A stretch of 55,852 nucleotides of DNA, taken from positions 1 to 55,852 of the forward strand of contig JANBPK010001081.1 of NCBI GenBank assembly GCA_027579435.1, read 5' to 3'. The translations under genes were made by a program, and so were the position numbers. The DNA comes from Candolleomyces eurysporus. Taxonomy: Eukaryota > Basidiomycota > Agaricomycetes > Agaricales > Psathyrellaceae. Shown piece by piece: positions 40,367 through 52,591 of the stretch. The notes beneath the pieces are model-generated. The model worked only from the letters and a program-made list of their open reading frames with translations. It did not search any database and had not been told where the DNA came from. How positions within the stretch are numbered: the stretch's first letter is position 1; each line of letters opens with the position of its first letter.

Positions 40367-43011
40367 ATGGAAGATTCGCTCCCTCCGTATAAAAAGGTAC
40401 ATCCCTTCATTGTGTATCGATTTCGGCTCATCGTTGATCTGCCAACAGTACCATGACCCCTGGACTTGTCTCTACGACTCACGGACTGGCCGAGGCAAAC
40501 GGCCGTATTGGGGTCGTGTTCATCGTAGTTGGTGGGGGACAAGATCCCAAGGTAAAATTGAAATGGATCGTATTTCCGCTCAAGGGGACTCGGAGCACTC
40601 CGCGCGCGTCATTCGTCCACTCGATACTCGCGAACTCCAACAGGATTTCGACGCCCTCGAAGACTCTGACGGCCACATCTATGTGCGACCCGAGTACCAA
40701 GTTATCAAAACGCACCTTACCACATTGTACGAAAATTCCGCTGGACCTCAGCGGGCTCCGAACCATGCTATCATCAATGGCCAACCTGGCATTGGTAAGA
40801 TCTCTCCCTCAATCGCACGGAACATGTTTCAACGGGTGGTGTAGGGAAGTCCTATTGCGCCGTATATCTCGTCTTCCATTGCATGGTGGAAGGTACCGCT
40901 GTTATATTTTCGACCAGATCCGGCTATTCCTTTTTGTTCGACAAGTATGGAGTATGGAGGTGCAAAAAAGATGAGATTACCCGTAATCATCTTCCTNCCC
41001 CCCTACTACGATGACGAGCGTCGAATCCTCCCTTGGTCCGTAATTGACGCCAATGATGCCGGAAAGGCTGAGAGTAGCGGTGCAAATTCACCCCACGCCT
41101 TCTGCGTTCTCGCCACCTCGCCCGTAAGACAGATATATCGTTATTGGGAGAAAGCGTACAATCTCGAGAGGATCTATGCAAACCCATGGTCCTTGGATGA
41201 AGTTGTTTCATTGTACGTTTGTTTAATAAATTGGTCCTTGGTATATCATCACTCACTCACTCCTATTAACTCAGCCTGTCTGACGACAGATTGACCCAAA
41301 TTCCGTCCGAAGGTCGATATCCCTACTTCGGCAGTCAAGCATCGGTTGAGGCGTTGATGGATGAGGTTGGCCCATGTATCCGTGATATCGTGGCTTTTCT
41401 GCACGATAAACAGGGTTATGAGCGTCGTCTCAAAAGGGTCATCGCCTCTCTGAATGACCCGCAAGAAATCCGCCCGATCTTCAACAATGCAAAATGGAAT
41501 GCCAACGCGATGTGTGACAACTTGGTTCTTATTCGTCGCAAGCCTACCCCTATTACCTCCCGAGAGCTCGTCGTTGACTTCAAAAGCCGCAAAATCGCTT
41601 ATCTCGTATCGAGACATCTCCAGACACTCTCATTGGACTACACAAGGGCATTTCTAGGGTGTGTCGATAACATTCAGGGTCTCAGCATTCTCGCCGGCAT
41701 GTCCTCCGAGGATATCTCCACTCGCTATATCAGTGGCAAGCTCAGTAATGACGATTTGGAGGCTTTTGGCGTGTTTGAGGCGATGAATTTGGCACCGACG
41801 TCTCGGTCCAAGAAGAGGTTCCAACATATCCGGGGGGATCTGGACTCTCAAAAGTGAGTGCTCATTCCGCATTGTCAGGATACTCTTCGCTTACTGTCAA
41901 ACAGTGACGTGCTCGACGTGTATCATGATCGCAGGATAAAGGCAACTTCGCGCAAGCCACGAGCGGGGGAAGAGCCAACAATTTTGTCGAATCCCCCTAG
42001 CTTTCCTCGTTATGCGAGAAAGATCGTCCCATATGACGATATCCAGGAGGTCCTTCAAGCTTCTGTTCAAAATTATTATTTGCCGTTAAAGCGCAACAAT
42101 CCTTTCTTCGACAGCTTCTTACTGCAGCGGGCTGAAGATCACACAGTCATCTGGGTTTTCCAAATGACGATAGCAAACCAACATGGCGGTGGGACCACGG
42201 GATTCGAACTGTTGCAGACTCTCAAAGAGAACGTGGAGGCCTCTGCCGGTCATCCTGTCAAGCTCAAGTACGTGCTCGTGGCGCCATTCAGGAGTCAACT
42301 CCGGCGGCAACTGGTAAATTGGCATTTGCCCGACGATTGTCCTGCTCAGGAGGGCGACGTTTATGTTCAGTATCTTGACTTCAAAGCGTATCACTATCCG
42401 GAGCACTGGGACCTTTTCGCCCCGACCATCCGGGACGGCGTCGAGGACTCGGACGAAGGCGACGATCAAGAGGCCACTCCTGCTTCCAGTCACCGCGTAG
42501 AAACCCCTGCTGCCAATACCTCTACCATCCATGGGTTAATTCAGAAGAAGCAAAAGGTGGCGTCGAAGAGGAAAGGCCTTGACCCAAGCACCAGTGCTCA
42601 AGAAGGCCCGCTTGCAAAAAAACCAAACACTGACAAGAGATCCACCCAGTAAGTCGTTAGCCTTCCTCGTCTCTATTCCAATCCTCATATCCGAACCCCT
42701 TAGAATGGCGAAAACCGAAAAGAGGTAAGTGGGCATGTTTGCCTCTCTAAACCGTGCTTCATATATCGTAGAGCGACCAATTCCGCTACCATCGAACCTC
42801 TTCCTGCTCGTCGCAGTGGACGTAGCAAAACGAAGCCGTCAGAGCTTGCTTCAAAGACACCTCGCCTGGCAGCTCAATCTCTTGGGAAGGGCTATGTCCT
42901 TCTGGTAGGGCCGTTGCTTTGCTTTACCTGATTTTTCGTGGTGCTCACCCTTCCTGCTACTAGGACAAGACACCGCCTCCTAAGGAGTCCTACCCTGATC
43001 CACCGATGTGA
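40367..43011 (+). CDS. Crinkler/RHS-like P-loop NTPase with REase-type C-terminal domain
   Basis: Eight exons: 40367-40396, 40449-40794, 40845-41212, 41290-41853, 41905-42648, 42704-42724, 42772-42904 and 42964-43011. Without the N at 40997 they sum to 750 residues. The Walker A motif AIINGQPGIGKSY spans an exon junction. A hydrophobic strand and GYSFLFDKYGVWRC follow, then PHAFCVLATSPVRQIYRYW (sensor-like) and NPWSLDEVVSLLTQIP. A later part, FFDSFLLQRAED...VIWVFQMTIANQHGG, has the D...xQxT pattern of a PD-(D/E)xK-like nuclease. A Lys/Arg-rich tail (KKQKVASKRKG, RRSGRSKTK) suggests nuclear location. This NTPase-nuclease layout is known from Crinkler-type effectors and retrotransposon-hot-spot proteins found widely in basidiomycetes. 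The assignment is by motif only. Exon 6 is 21 nt. Confidence 0.62.
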
Positions 43012-43687
43012 TATTCAATCTTCCTGGTCGACTTCATTGACGGCTCACTTTAGTCTTCTCTTCGTAAATGTTTATACGCTCAAGCGGCTCGATTTTTCTT
43101 ATTCTTTCAATTTGTATGCTTAAAAAATGGCTCGAACCTGTAATTTATCAGTTCATATTATTGCCGACTTGGAGGGTTCGTGTCCGTGCCCCATTAACAG
43201 TAGGTGACACTTGTTTGCCCGGGAACCCGTTGGCCTTAGTTTGACAATGATAATAACGATGGCACGGTACTGCTCTCAACGACGATGAACAACCCACGTG
43301 CGGGAACCGGTAGGCGAGATAGAACGTGGACTTTCCTTCTGGATAGTCTTCCATTCGCTATCCCCTTCTGCCTTCATCTAGATCTTCCCCAAGGTACGCA
43401 GCATCACGGGGCAGTAGCTCCTGGAGACGTGATTCCATCGAAGTATCTCTCTCAAAAGTTCTACCCTGCTCACGGCCCTCTCTGTGTGCTGCGCAAGCCT
43501 CAGAGGAGAAGCATAGCCTACCACTAAACTAGAGGCGTTCCAACGGCACCTGCATACCAACGCACGTAAATCACTAGCCATCTACATCAACCGCGCAGCC
43601 AGCAAGAGAGAGTCCAGGGTATGAGCATTCAGCACGAATCGATATTATTCCATACATCATACACAAAGCTCGAGAGTCCGAATTACT
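43012..43687. other. Convergent intergenic region
   Basis: 3' ends of the NTPase gene (+) and STT3 (-). 43615-43687 is the part of the STT3 3' flank that also occurs at 39765-39830. The open frame at 43285-43527 (+) has no features I recognise. Confidence 0.45.
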
Positions 43688-46601
43688 CTACGCTGTAAGA
43701 GCCCTACGCCTTGACGTAATAGGTTTACTGCGTTTCCTCTTCTTCCCTTTTTCGAATGCGTTGGCGCTCTTGAGGTCTCGGCCCAGGATATCTTCTTTGC
43801 GGACTTGGTAGATTCGGACGATCCAGTTTTCAGATGTGAATGCTTCGTCTGTGAAGATGAGGGGAGGGGAGCCGTCAGTTCGGGTGAACACCAGGAGAGG
43901 GGGGAGAGTAAGGATGACATACCGAGATAGTCTAGTTCAATGTTCTTTGGCGCTTGTTGGTTGCGGACACGGTCAACAGCCTGGTTTCCTCCAAACAGAT
44001 CCGCGAACCTAGACACATCATCCAAAGTCAGCTCACGAGCTCCACCCACTCGACAAAGAAAGAAAGAACGCACCTGTAATAAGACATCTTGTACATCAAA
44101 CTCTCCCTCATGGTCTTACTGGCATTATCATCAACCCTGTACTCTCCCCTCGGAGTGAAGTAGTTGGACTCTTGGATCTCATCAGGCCACACACCCTGCG
44201 CGATCCTCACCATCCACAAGAACTTGTTGATATCATCACCAGAGTACCCAATGAGACCACCAAAGATGACGAGGACGTAGTCGACGTCGTGTTTTCGCAG
44301 GATTGGGTACGCGTTTTCTTCAGAACTTGACATAGCTTTGCCGACGGTTGCGATATGGGCTGGAAGAAAATAAAGGAGAAAGTATCAGCTCATGAAACAA
44401 GAGGAAGAAGCAAGGATGTTCCACTCACTGTTATTCCAAGTGTTGTTATCAACCAAAGTCGGCCTATCCGCCATACCCGCAATCTGGTACCCGTAATCCC
44501 ACCAGCTCATCACAACAGCATCCTCAGGCGTATTCTGCCTCAACCAATAGTACGCTTCTCGGAAGTCATCAATGATATGCTGCGACCCATCAGGTCCTTG
44601 GGAGGCCAACACAACAGAGGGAGAGGAGTATGCGCTGGAGGTGACGTATGTGCAGTGGAAGACGAAGAAGAAGAGCATCCAGAGGGTGTTGAGAACCACG
44701 ACGATGCGCGCGTCCAAGCCGAAGATGCCACGGGAGGAGGTAGTCTTCTTGCCAGAGGAGACGGCGACGAGCTCGGAGAGTGCGCTCGTGGGAGCAGCAG
44801 CAGCAACGGGCTTCTTGGCCTTCTTCCCGGCGGGGGTGGAAGGAGCGGCAGCAACGGTCGTCTCGCCGTTGGTCTGCTGAGGCTCTGCAACCTCGGCGGC
44901 AGCATCTGGCTCAACGGGGTTGATGTAGGTCTCCAACAAAGTGGAAAGAGCGATGGCGGATGCAACGCAAACAACGGGGGTGAGAGTGAGCATCAGACGA
45001 ACCATGACACCGGCGAAGTAGCTGGCCATGACGGAGTAGATGATGACGAAGAGATGCTCATCGCGGAGTTCGCGGAAGCACATGATGACACCCGCTGGGA
45101 AGACGAAGATGAGCATCTGCAAGTCCATGAAGAAGGATGGCCAGGCAGTAGGCTGGTGCTCAGAGACGGACGCGATGATGGGGATGTACCTGCCCGAAAG
45201 TCAGTATAGGAAAGTAAACCCATGCTGGTGAACAAGCACTTACTTCTTGGCATAACCCGTATCCCAAAGAGAGTAGAAACGTCCTGTCCAGGGTGCGATC
45301 TTGCCCTTGTATGTGAGGAATACGAATGCAAACGCTCCAATGAGACCAGTTGCGACCAAGAACACTCGCAAAAGCTTTTGGAAGTTCTGCGAGGAAACAT
45401 GGGATCGGACGAGCTCTATGAAGGCAACGATCTGGAGGAGACCAAATACACCTAAAATTGGACCGTTAGAAGAGCACAATTGACTGTCGATAAATGTGCC
45501 TACCCAAAGCGCCCATGTGTTCGCTAGTGCTGACGGGCTGGAACCCAACAAACGGCACCTGCATACTTGCGAGGGTACCGATGGCGTACCAGGAGCAGTA
45601 TGCAACATAGAGACGGTGGGAGAATCGACCCATGAGGATAAGAACAAGGGCGTGCACAGGAATCATGTTCGTAATGAAGACATATCCACCTAGAGAGACG
45701 TTGAGCGGCTATAATACACGGAATAGCAATCGACATACCCCAAGCGGCGACCATGTAAAAGTAGAATACCGCGGCGATAGTACCGTACAACGCGCTTCCC
45801 TGCTTGAGAGCCCTGATCCACAGGAAGAACGTGAACATCAGGAGGAATATGGCAATGGCTTCGTTATCGTATGAACCGGCGACCGAACGAGAAATGTATC
45901 CAGGAACAATGCCAATGAAGGCTGCTGCAAGTAGACCAGCACTCTCGTTCTTCATTTCCTTCGTGAACCTTCAAACAAACAGGCGTGTCAACAAACATGG
46001 AAGAGCGTCAGCGCAAACGATGACGTACATGTAGGTAGCCCAAGCGGTGAGAGCGCTAAACCCGGGTGCGAGGAGGACACAGATGTTTCGAATGTCAACA
46101 GGGAGGTTCAGAGCTTGCAGAATGTAGTAAATGACACCGCTGGTCGCCATTAGACCTGGGTAAACGGTGCCCCCGACGACTCGACCGAGAGGGTACCATG
46201 CTGTTGGGTCAAACCAATTCCAGAATTCCTGTAAGAGAGTTCAGGCGTGTTTTCAGAAGTTGAAGAGTATGAGCGTACGTAGAATCCCTTTGCGGCTAAT
46301 ACTCGGGTCGCTCGACTGTTCAACGTATATTCAGATGACCGTTGAATTGAATTCAATAGCTCGACGTACTAGTTAAACCATGGATCGCTGGCAACATAGT
46401 TAGGACTCAAATTCGCAATTCAAGAGATACCAAAACTCACAATTCATGGATGACACTCTCATAGTTTATGATGGAGAACAGACGAGATGCAATAGCGGCG
46501 CCAGAGATGAGGGCGAGGGTAACGATTCTGAAGAGGGAAGCAGTATTTTTGACGGTTGCCGGGGAGAGGTCCGTTGGGACGGGGTAGGCCAGGGACGGCA
46601 T
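43688..46601 (-). CDS. STT3: Oligosaccharyltransferase catalytic subunit STT3
   Basis: Eleven exons: 46601-46441, 46387-46370, 46315-46279, 46228-46029, 45968-45739, 45689-45504, 45451-45244, 45189-44429, 44359-44074, 44008-43923 and 43848-43688, exactly 777 codons plus stop. STT3 transfers the lipid-linked glycan to Asn of nascent proteins in the ER lumen. Hallmarks in order: [16 protein letters not shown] (first acidic motif), [30 protein letters not shown], the external-loop motif [13 protein letters not shown], many membrane helices, then the catalytic [24 protein letters not shown] and [14 protein letters not shown]. The end is [18 protein letters not shown] plus a basic tail. Exon 2 has only 18 nt and encodes the DPWFN motif. 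All key residues are present. A fungus-specific Ala/Lys-rich insert ([14 protein letters not shown]...[13 protein letters not shown]) precedes the lumenal domain. A piece of its 3' end is duplicated at 39765-40082. Confidence 0.97.
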
Positions 46602-46771
46602 TGGCGACGGTGCTGGCCAATGGACCCTTGGTGAATGAATAACCTTGGGGAATAGGAAAGAGAAAGTCGATGAGGTTTCGCGCTTGCCAGGCGACGTGTC
46701 CGACAGATGTGGCCACGGCTTAGTCAGCCATTCTATTTTTGTCGCACGCGTCGTTCCTTGCCCGTCCTGTG
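46602..46771. other. Compact divergent promoter of STT3 and the carboxylesterase
   Basis: Only 170 bases separate the two start codons, which point away from each other; co-regulation is possible. Confidence 0.5.
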
Positions 46772-48888
46772 ATGGCGTCCAACACTCATCTTCAGGAAGA
46801 GCTCGCCCGTAATCCGGGCAGAGTAACCGTTGAGACTCGCTATGGGCCTGTTACAGGAGGCAGGGCTGCCAATGGCTCCGTTGTATTTCTCGGTGGGCAT
46901 CCTCCAACGAAGAGATCAACGCTGGTATGTTGACGCGATGAATCCAGAGATACCCTATGCATTACCTCCTGGACGCTTCGAGGATCCCAAACCCCTGCCG
47001 CATGAGTTTCGATACGAGGCAAAGGACTATATCTACGAAAGCAGCTGTCGGTCTTGATTATCTCTCGTGTCCCGAGTCTCTCCTGAGTTGTTTGCCAAGA
47101 TGGAGCGCAACCTCACAACGATGGCCAGGCCGAGGGTAAGTCTCCGAGTATTCGGTCTTTGAATAACTCAACTTGACCCCGACTACCCTAGGTATGCCAT
47201 TTGAAGACAAAGTTGGCCTAGGCAAGCCAACGGAGAACCCGTAGGGTGTTTTACGCAGCGTTCTAACCGACTGGCTGATGGTCCTGCTTGGGGCAGTCTG
47301 TTCCTCAACATACATATACCGCCGTCGTACCCATCTCGTACAAACTTCCCTGTGAAGGTCTACATTCATGGAGGGTGCGATCCATTCTGATAACCCTGCA
47401 GTGGATCACTGACGCACGACACTCAAGTTTCCTTCAGTTTGGTTGTCCCCATTCGCTCGGATCTCAAGCTCAATACGTCTCTGCAGAGAGGAACGAGATA
47501 TGGGTCAACATTGGCTACCGCCTCTCTGCATTTGGCTTCCTTGCTTCAGACAAACACGGCTTGAAGGGAAACTATGGATTCAAAGATCAATGGCTTGCGT
47601 TGGAATGGATCAAGGCAAACATAGCCGCGTTCGGAGGTAAGGCCAACGCTCGTGTTCCTGTCGATGTCGAGCTCTGATATCTAAGCTCCTTAGGTGCACC
47701 GGAAGCTATCCAAATAACCGGTCTTTCTGCAGGTACGAGCTTGTCACGAACTCGACATTCTTGTTACGAGTTGACCCATCGATTTAGGAGCTCATTCCGT
47801 ACACCAGCTCCTGCACCATGCATCCCAGCTTCCAGAAGGTCAATCCGCGCCTTTCACATCAGCAGTCCTTCAATCTAACGCCATTCTGTATGTCATCTGC
47901 TTGGTATTTCTTTGGCATGAGGTTCGAGCCTCTTATTTAAACTCCATACCAGGGCAGACCCAAAAACCCCAAAAGAACTGGAGCCTCAATTCGAAGCCCT
48001 TTGCAAAGCGTTGAAATTGAACCCAGACGCCGACGACGTACTGGAGAGCCTCAAAGACCCCACCAAGGTCCCATGTTCCGATATGACCAACGCTATCGAG
48101 CATCTGGAGTCCTATGGCACCTTCCGCGGTTGCTTATCGGACGACTGGATTGTCACATCCCCTGGACCAATGGAACGCCAAAGGAACGGAACCTTCAGCC
48201 GCGCCCTCCAAGCTCGCGGAGTGCGGTTCGTCGTCTTCGGCGACCTTACGGAGGAATGGTACCTCTACTCGATCGCACATCCCATTAAACGCGCGGAGGA
48301 TATCGTTACCAACCTCGAGAGATATTTCTCTTCGTCGTTGGTGCGTGATCTGGTGGGCCAGTACCCTGCGTTGCCGCCGAAAGCGAAGAAGAAAGATTTG
48401 AAGAGACGGTTTGGTGAGATCTTGAGTGTGGCGCAGGTTCACTTGCCTGTGCGTATCCTGGCGAGGGATTTAGTGGAGAATGGGTTCCCTGTTTTGAGGT
48501 ATGAGATTAGGTGGACGCCAGAAGAGCTTAGGCCGTTTGGTGAGTCATCGCGCATTGTATTCGTGGACCAGATTCAATGTCACTTATCAAATATCGAATT
48601 CAATCAGGGTATGTAACTCATGGAACTGACAGAGCGTTGTGGGCTCTTCGACTTCCTGTCCTTACCGAGGAAGAGCAGGGCATCGCAAGGCATTGGCTTG
48701 ATGTCGTTGAAGAGGAAACCAGAAATTTACTTGCTAGTGGAGTGTCGAAGAGCAAAGACGACGTTTTGGTCCTCAAGGAAGACAGATCCATTGGTTGGAT
48801 GAAGGATCGCGAGTGGGAGAAGTACGAGAAACTTGCCGAAATACTACTGCGTAATGATCTGGCGAGTTCACCTAAACCGCTTCTCTAG
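46772..48888 (+). CDS. Type-B carboxylesterase/lipase
   Basis: Ten exons: 46772-46892, 46948-47046, 47100-47135, 47192-47240, 47297-47374, 47428-47636, 47694-47732, 47788-47887, 47953-48539 and 48608-48888, giving 532 residues. Typical sequence landmarks are TRYGPVTGG, FLEIPYALPPGRFEDP, VYIHGGFLQFG (oxyanion hole), NIGYRLSAFGFL, KGNYGFKDQWLALEWIKANIAAFGG and the nucleophile elbow ITGLSAGAHSVH (GxSxG). YVTHGTDRALW supplies a candidate catalytic His. The elbow lacks the usual GESAG glutamate (GLSAG instead). There is no signal peptide, so a cytosolic enzyme is inferred; the substrate cannot be read from sequence. The donor after exon 2 (GTCGGT) is unusual, but the join reproduces the family pattern. 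Confidence 0.87.
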
Positions 48889-49228
48889 TGTGCAGTATCA
48901 TGTACAATAGCTTTAGTTCTCACCTGCCATGGCATGACCGGCTTTCTAGCCTGTTAAATCAGCCCAAAGCTCATGTGGCGAGCTTGAGGCGGACGCCAAG
49001 CGCGCCTGGAAGCGCGATTCGTGTCACATGACAGGGCGGCTGTGTGGCAGTGCGCTGGTCTGCGGCGGGATGATGTCGCGAGTCGCCCTTCCTTCGCCAC
49101 TTGTCTGTTATCGTCATCAGCAAATAGCGTATCGAGTACCCAGAGAATCAACGTCTTGAGGTAAAGCTTTCCTATCTACCTGTATCTACTTCTGATTACT
49201 GAGTACATACATAACAGGGGTCGTCAAT
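48889..49228. other. Intergenic region
   Basis: No gene. A TCACATGA palindrome (bHLH-type site) lies near 49023-49030; CT-rich to the next start. Confidence 0.4.
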
Positions 49229-50985
49229 ATGTCTCTTCAGATCAACCTCTCCAGCAGAGAGATCTCGGAAGCATATCAGAACGTGCTCAACAACCANGGG
49301 TATAGACTGGGCGATCTTCACTTACGAAGGTCGATCCAATGATCTCAAGGTACAAGCCACTGGTACCGGTGGTCTTGAAGAACTAGAAGAAGAGTTCTCC
49401 GATGGAAGGCAAGTAGCTCTTGTCAGATCGCCCTAGAATCGTTGACTGAGACTGCGCATCGATTTAGAGTGCAATACGCCTTTGTACGGGTTATCGAACC
49501 GCATGTGAGAGATTTTTGGTATTATCGTGATTCCGTTCGACTTTCTAAAGCCACCTGCGTCACCGACAGAGCCAGCTCCCCAAGTTAGTGCAGATCAATT
49601 GGTGTGGAGATGGTGTACCGGAGGTCAAGAAGGGGTTGTTCCATACCCATTCCAATGCGGTTGCCAACTTTTTGCGAGGAACACACGTCGTTATCAATGC
49701 TCGAAACGAAGTATGTCATCAACCGCCGTCCTTTCTTAAAGGCAAGAGGTGACTTACCACTATGCAATGACAGGGCGATGTCACTCCGGAGATCATCATG
49801 AAGCGAGTTGAAGCAGCTTCCGGGGCGAAATACTCTGTACAGAAGGAGGCGCCTCGTAAAGCCGAACCCATCGCCCCTGTGGGCACCAGCTATACCCCGG
49901 TTGGTAAAGTCGACATAGCGGCATTGAAGCGGAATGTCCCACCACCTCCCCCTCCTGCAGCGTCGCGACCTGTACCAAGTGCATCCAAGCCCACACCATC
50001 TGCGAGCTCTCTGTATGGAAGGACTACAATCACGGGCAAAGCTCCTGTTGGCGCTTGGCCTGAGGAGAAGCCGGCAGAGGCTGCTCCTCCCAAAGCGCCT
50101 CCACTTCCAACGGCAAGCCGCCCTCCTGCACCGCCTGCAGCCTCTCGGCCTGCCTTCAGTGCAATGGTGCGTCTATTTTTTGTCTCCGTACGAATGTGAC
50201 ATTGATCTACTTTACAGAGAGGTGCTGCGACACCAGCTGCTGCGGCCCGCAGCGTCCCACCTCCGCCTGCTCCTGCCCCCGCTCCGGAACCTGTCGCGGC
50301 TCCTACTCTTCATGTTACTACGTCCAATACGCCAACCAAACCGGCTGAGGAAGATAAGATTGAGCCCTTGAAGAGCGCGTACACTCCGGTTGCGTTGGCA
50401 GCACCGAAGAAACTCAAGAATCCCTTTGCTGCATTCGAACAGTCGCAGTCGCAAGCCACCTCGCCTGCAGCGCCTTCTCCGTCTGGAAAGAAACTCACCT
50501 GGAGTGAGAGGCAAGCGCTTGCCAAGAAGCAGGCTGAAGAGGAAGAGGCGAAGAGTCGTACCGCCTCTTCTACGGCAAGTTATTCTCCAGCGGCTTCCGC
50601 AGCGACTGTTTCCAAGCCTGCTTTCGGACGTGCTACTGTAGCTCATAGCGGCCCTAGAAATTTCGGTGCTATCGGGGTTGGTGCCGCTGCTGTTGCTACT
50701 GCGGTCGGTGTAGGAGCCGGCGTAGCTGCTTCGAAGTTCGCTGCTCGGGAGCCTTCGCCTCCTCCTGCTGAAGAAGAACCCGAGTGGGAGCCTGAGCCTG
50801 AGGCCGCTCCTGTGAGTATCCACTACAATATAGGCTTGTTCCTTCTTTGACCTGGTTTCTTTATTAGCCACCTCCGCCTCCGCCTCCGCCTCCCCCTCGA
50901 NGCACCTATTCCAGAGCCGGAACCAGAGCCAGAGCCAGAGTTCGAGGCTCCTCCTCCGCCTCCTCCGCCTCCACCACCTCCGCCT
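49229..50985 (+). CDS. Abp1/drebrin-like ADF-H actin-binding protein, N-terminal part (SH3 end missing)
   Basis: Exons 49229-49408, 49468-49504, 49570-49710, 49774-50166, 50218-50811 and 50868 onward. N at 49297 and 50901 are extra bases. The ADF-H domain runs from [20 protein letters not shown] through [20 protein letters not shown] and [17 protein letters not shown] to [19 protein letters not shown] Pro/Ala-rich region follows, with [19 protein letters not shown] and poly-Pro/poly-(EP). This is the order seen in fungal Abp1, a cortical actin-patch protein. Abp1 normally ends in one or two SH3 domains, which should come after the acidic/proline stretch; here they are absent. The frame instead enters an H15 domain at about 51001. 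Intron 1 has a GC donor (GCAAGT at 49409). Confidence 0.82.
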
Positions 50986-51000
50986 NCTNCTGCCGCTGCT
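50868..51000 (+). repeat. Low-complexity CCT/CCG proline-codon tract with three N characters
   Basis: Two proline-coding runs ((CCTCCG)n) flank an (EP)n acidic piece. N lie at 50901, 50986 and 50989. The second run is where the Abp1-like sequence turns into the H15 gene. Confidence 0.8.
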
Positions 51001-52591
51001 ATGCCCGCCGTTCCTCCACCTCCCGCCCCTGCGCAGATGCAGATGATGCACCAGCAGGACGGTGGTGTGGGCCAAAACGCTGGTGACGACCTCCCCAGCT
51101 ACGAAGAGATGATCGTCGAAGCCTTGATGGATGCTAACGATCCAGAAGGATGTGCACCCAAGGATTTGTTCACTTGGATGGCCGCGCGATACCCCGTGCA
51201 GTCGAACTTTAGACCGTCTGCGAGTCAGGCGCTGCAAAAAGCGTATAAACGCGGGAGGCTGGAGAAGAGTAGTAATAATAAGTATAGGTTGAACGCTGCT
51301 TGGGAGGGTGGTAATGTGAGTCCTCATTTGAACGCTTTTCTTCGCGATTGAGTGTCTGATTTGGCGAGGGTTCGTTGGGGGTTTTTGATGATAGACTTCA
51401 CGGAGAACGACGCGTCGACCGCAAACGCATAGTCATACTGTTGCGCCTAGTAACCCTCCCCCGAGTTCGTCTCCGTTTACGAATGCTCCGTTGGTTCATC
51501 ATCACCAGCAGCAAACACCTCAACATCAGACATACGCCTATTCTTCGTATCCTTATCCTCAGGGTGCATTTCCTGGCTACACCGCTCCTGCTGCCGCCCC
51601 AGCGGCTGCTACTACCACTCAAACGCAACCCGCTCCTACTACAACCGCCCCTGCGCCTGCACCAGCAGCAACAACGGCAGCTGAACAGAAATCGGCTGAT
51701 AGTCAAACCAACAATAACAGCGATGCGTACGAAGCTGCGCAGAGCATTCTCAAGGCTATCAACTTTGGTAGCTTGCTGCAACTTCCGGCTGAAGAAACCC
51801 AGGAAGGCGTTGCAGCGAGAGATGCACATGCACACCTACAAGATGCCTCTCAGCAGACTGCTGTTGCTGCTGGTGGTGCCCAGCCGCCTGCGACCCTCCT
51901 TGCTGCTCTTGGTGGAGCTCCTTCCGGGAATGTAGTAGCTCCTGCGAACTCGAGAGCCGATTTGCAAGCGCATCTTGCTTTGTTGGCTGCTCAGTTGGCT
52001 GAACTTGCGAGGGTGGATGATGCGTCGTCGTCAAGAGACGTCGTTCCTCCTCTACCGCAGCAGCAGCAACCCCAGACGCAGCAGCACCAGCATCAGCAGG
52101 TGGTACAGCCGGCACCCGTGGTGCCTTCGATGCAGGGAGTGCAGTATTATCAGCCGCATATGGCGTATATGTACCCTCCGCACCAGCAGCAACAGCAACA
52201 GATCCAGCCTCAGCCTCAGTTGCAGCCGCCGCCGCCGACGATGACGGCGACTGTTGACGAAGGTGTGCCTATGGCGGCGTTACTACCTCCAGAACCGGCT
52301 CCACCACCACCGACAACGACGCCTCAGGCTACGGCGCAAGTGGCTCAACCGGAGACGACTACTGAACAGCAGCAACAGACACAACCTCCACCGCAGACCG
52401 AGCCTGTCCAAGATGCGCAACCACAACAGCCTGAGAGCGGTTCAGCGTCGCTTCCACCCCCGAGTGAGGCCCCGCAGACTGAGCCTGAGGCTGGACTTGC
52501 GTCTATGGATATGGAACTCATTGATGACACCCTAGACGCGGAATATGAGAGCGACGATGACGAGGATATGGAGGAAGTTATGGTTATGTGA
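51001..52591 (+). CDS. H15 (linker-histone-type winged-helix) domain protein, Gln/Pro-rich C terminus
   Basis: Reading from the ATG at 51001, exons 51001-51315 and 51395-52591. The winged-helix candidate is LPSYEEMIVEALMDANDPEG, then KDLFTWMAARYP, SASQALQKAYKRGRLEK and NKYRLN, the helix-helix-basic pattern of H1/H5 globular domains. A basic RRTTRRPQTHSH patch follows, then a long Gln/Pro/Ala-rich region, a helix with LQAHLALLAAQLAELAR, and an acidic end (DAEYESDDDEDMEEVMVM). DNA binding and a chromatin or transcription role are inferred. In the sequence as given, it is in frame with the Abp1-like exons upstream (combined 995 residues, if the N at 50986 and 50989 count as bases). This may be a true fusion or a mis-join. 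Confidence 0.72.

Noticed and set aside
40555..40590. Short GT-AG interval in exon 2 of the NTPase gene as an intron
   Set aside because: At about 33 nt it is too short, and the frame through it is open and gives sensible sequence (KIEMDRISAQGD).
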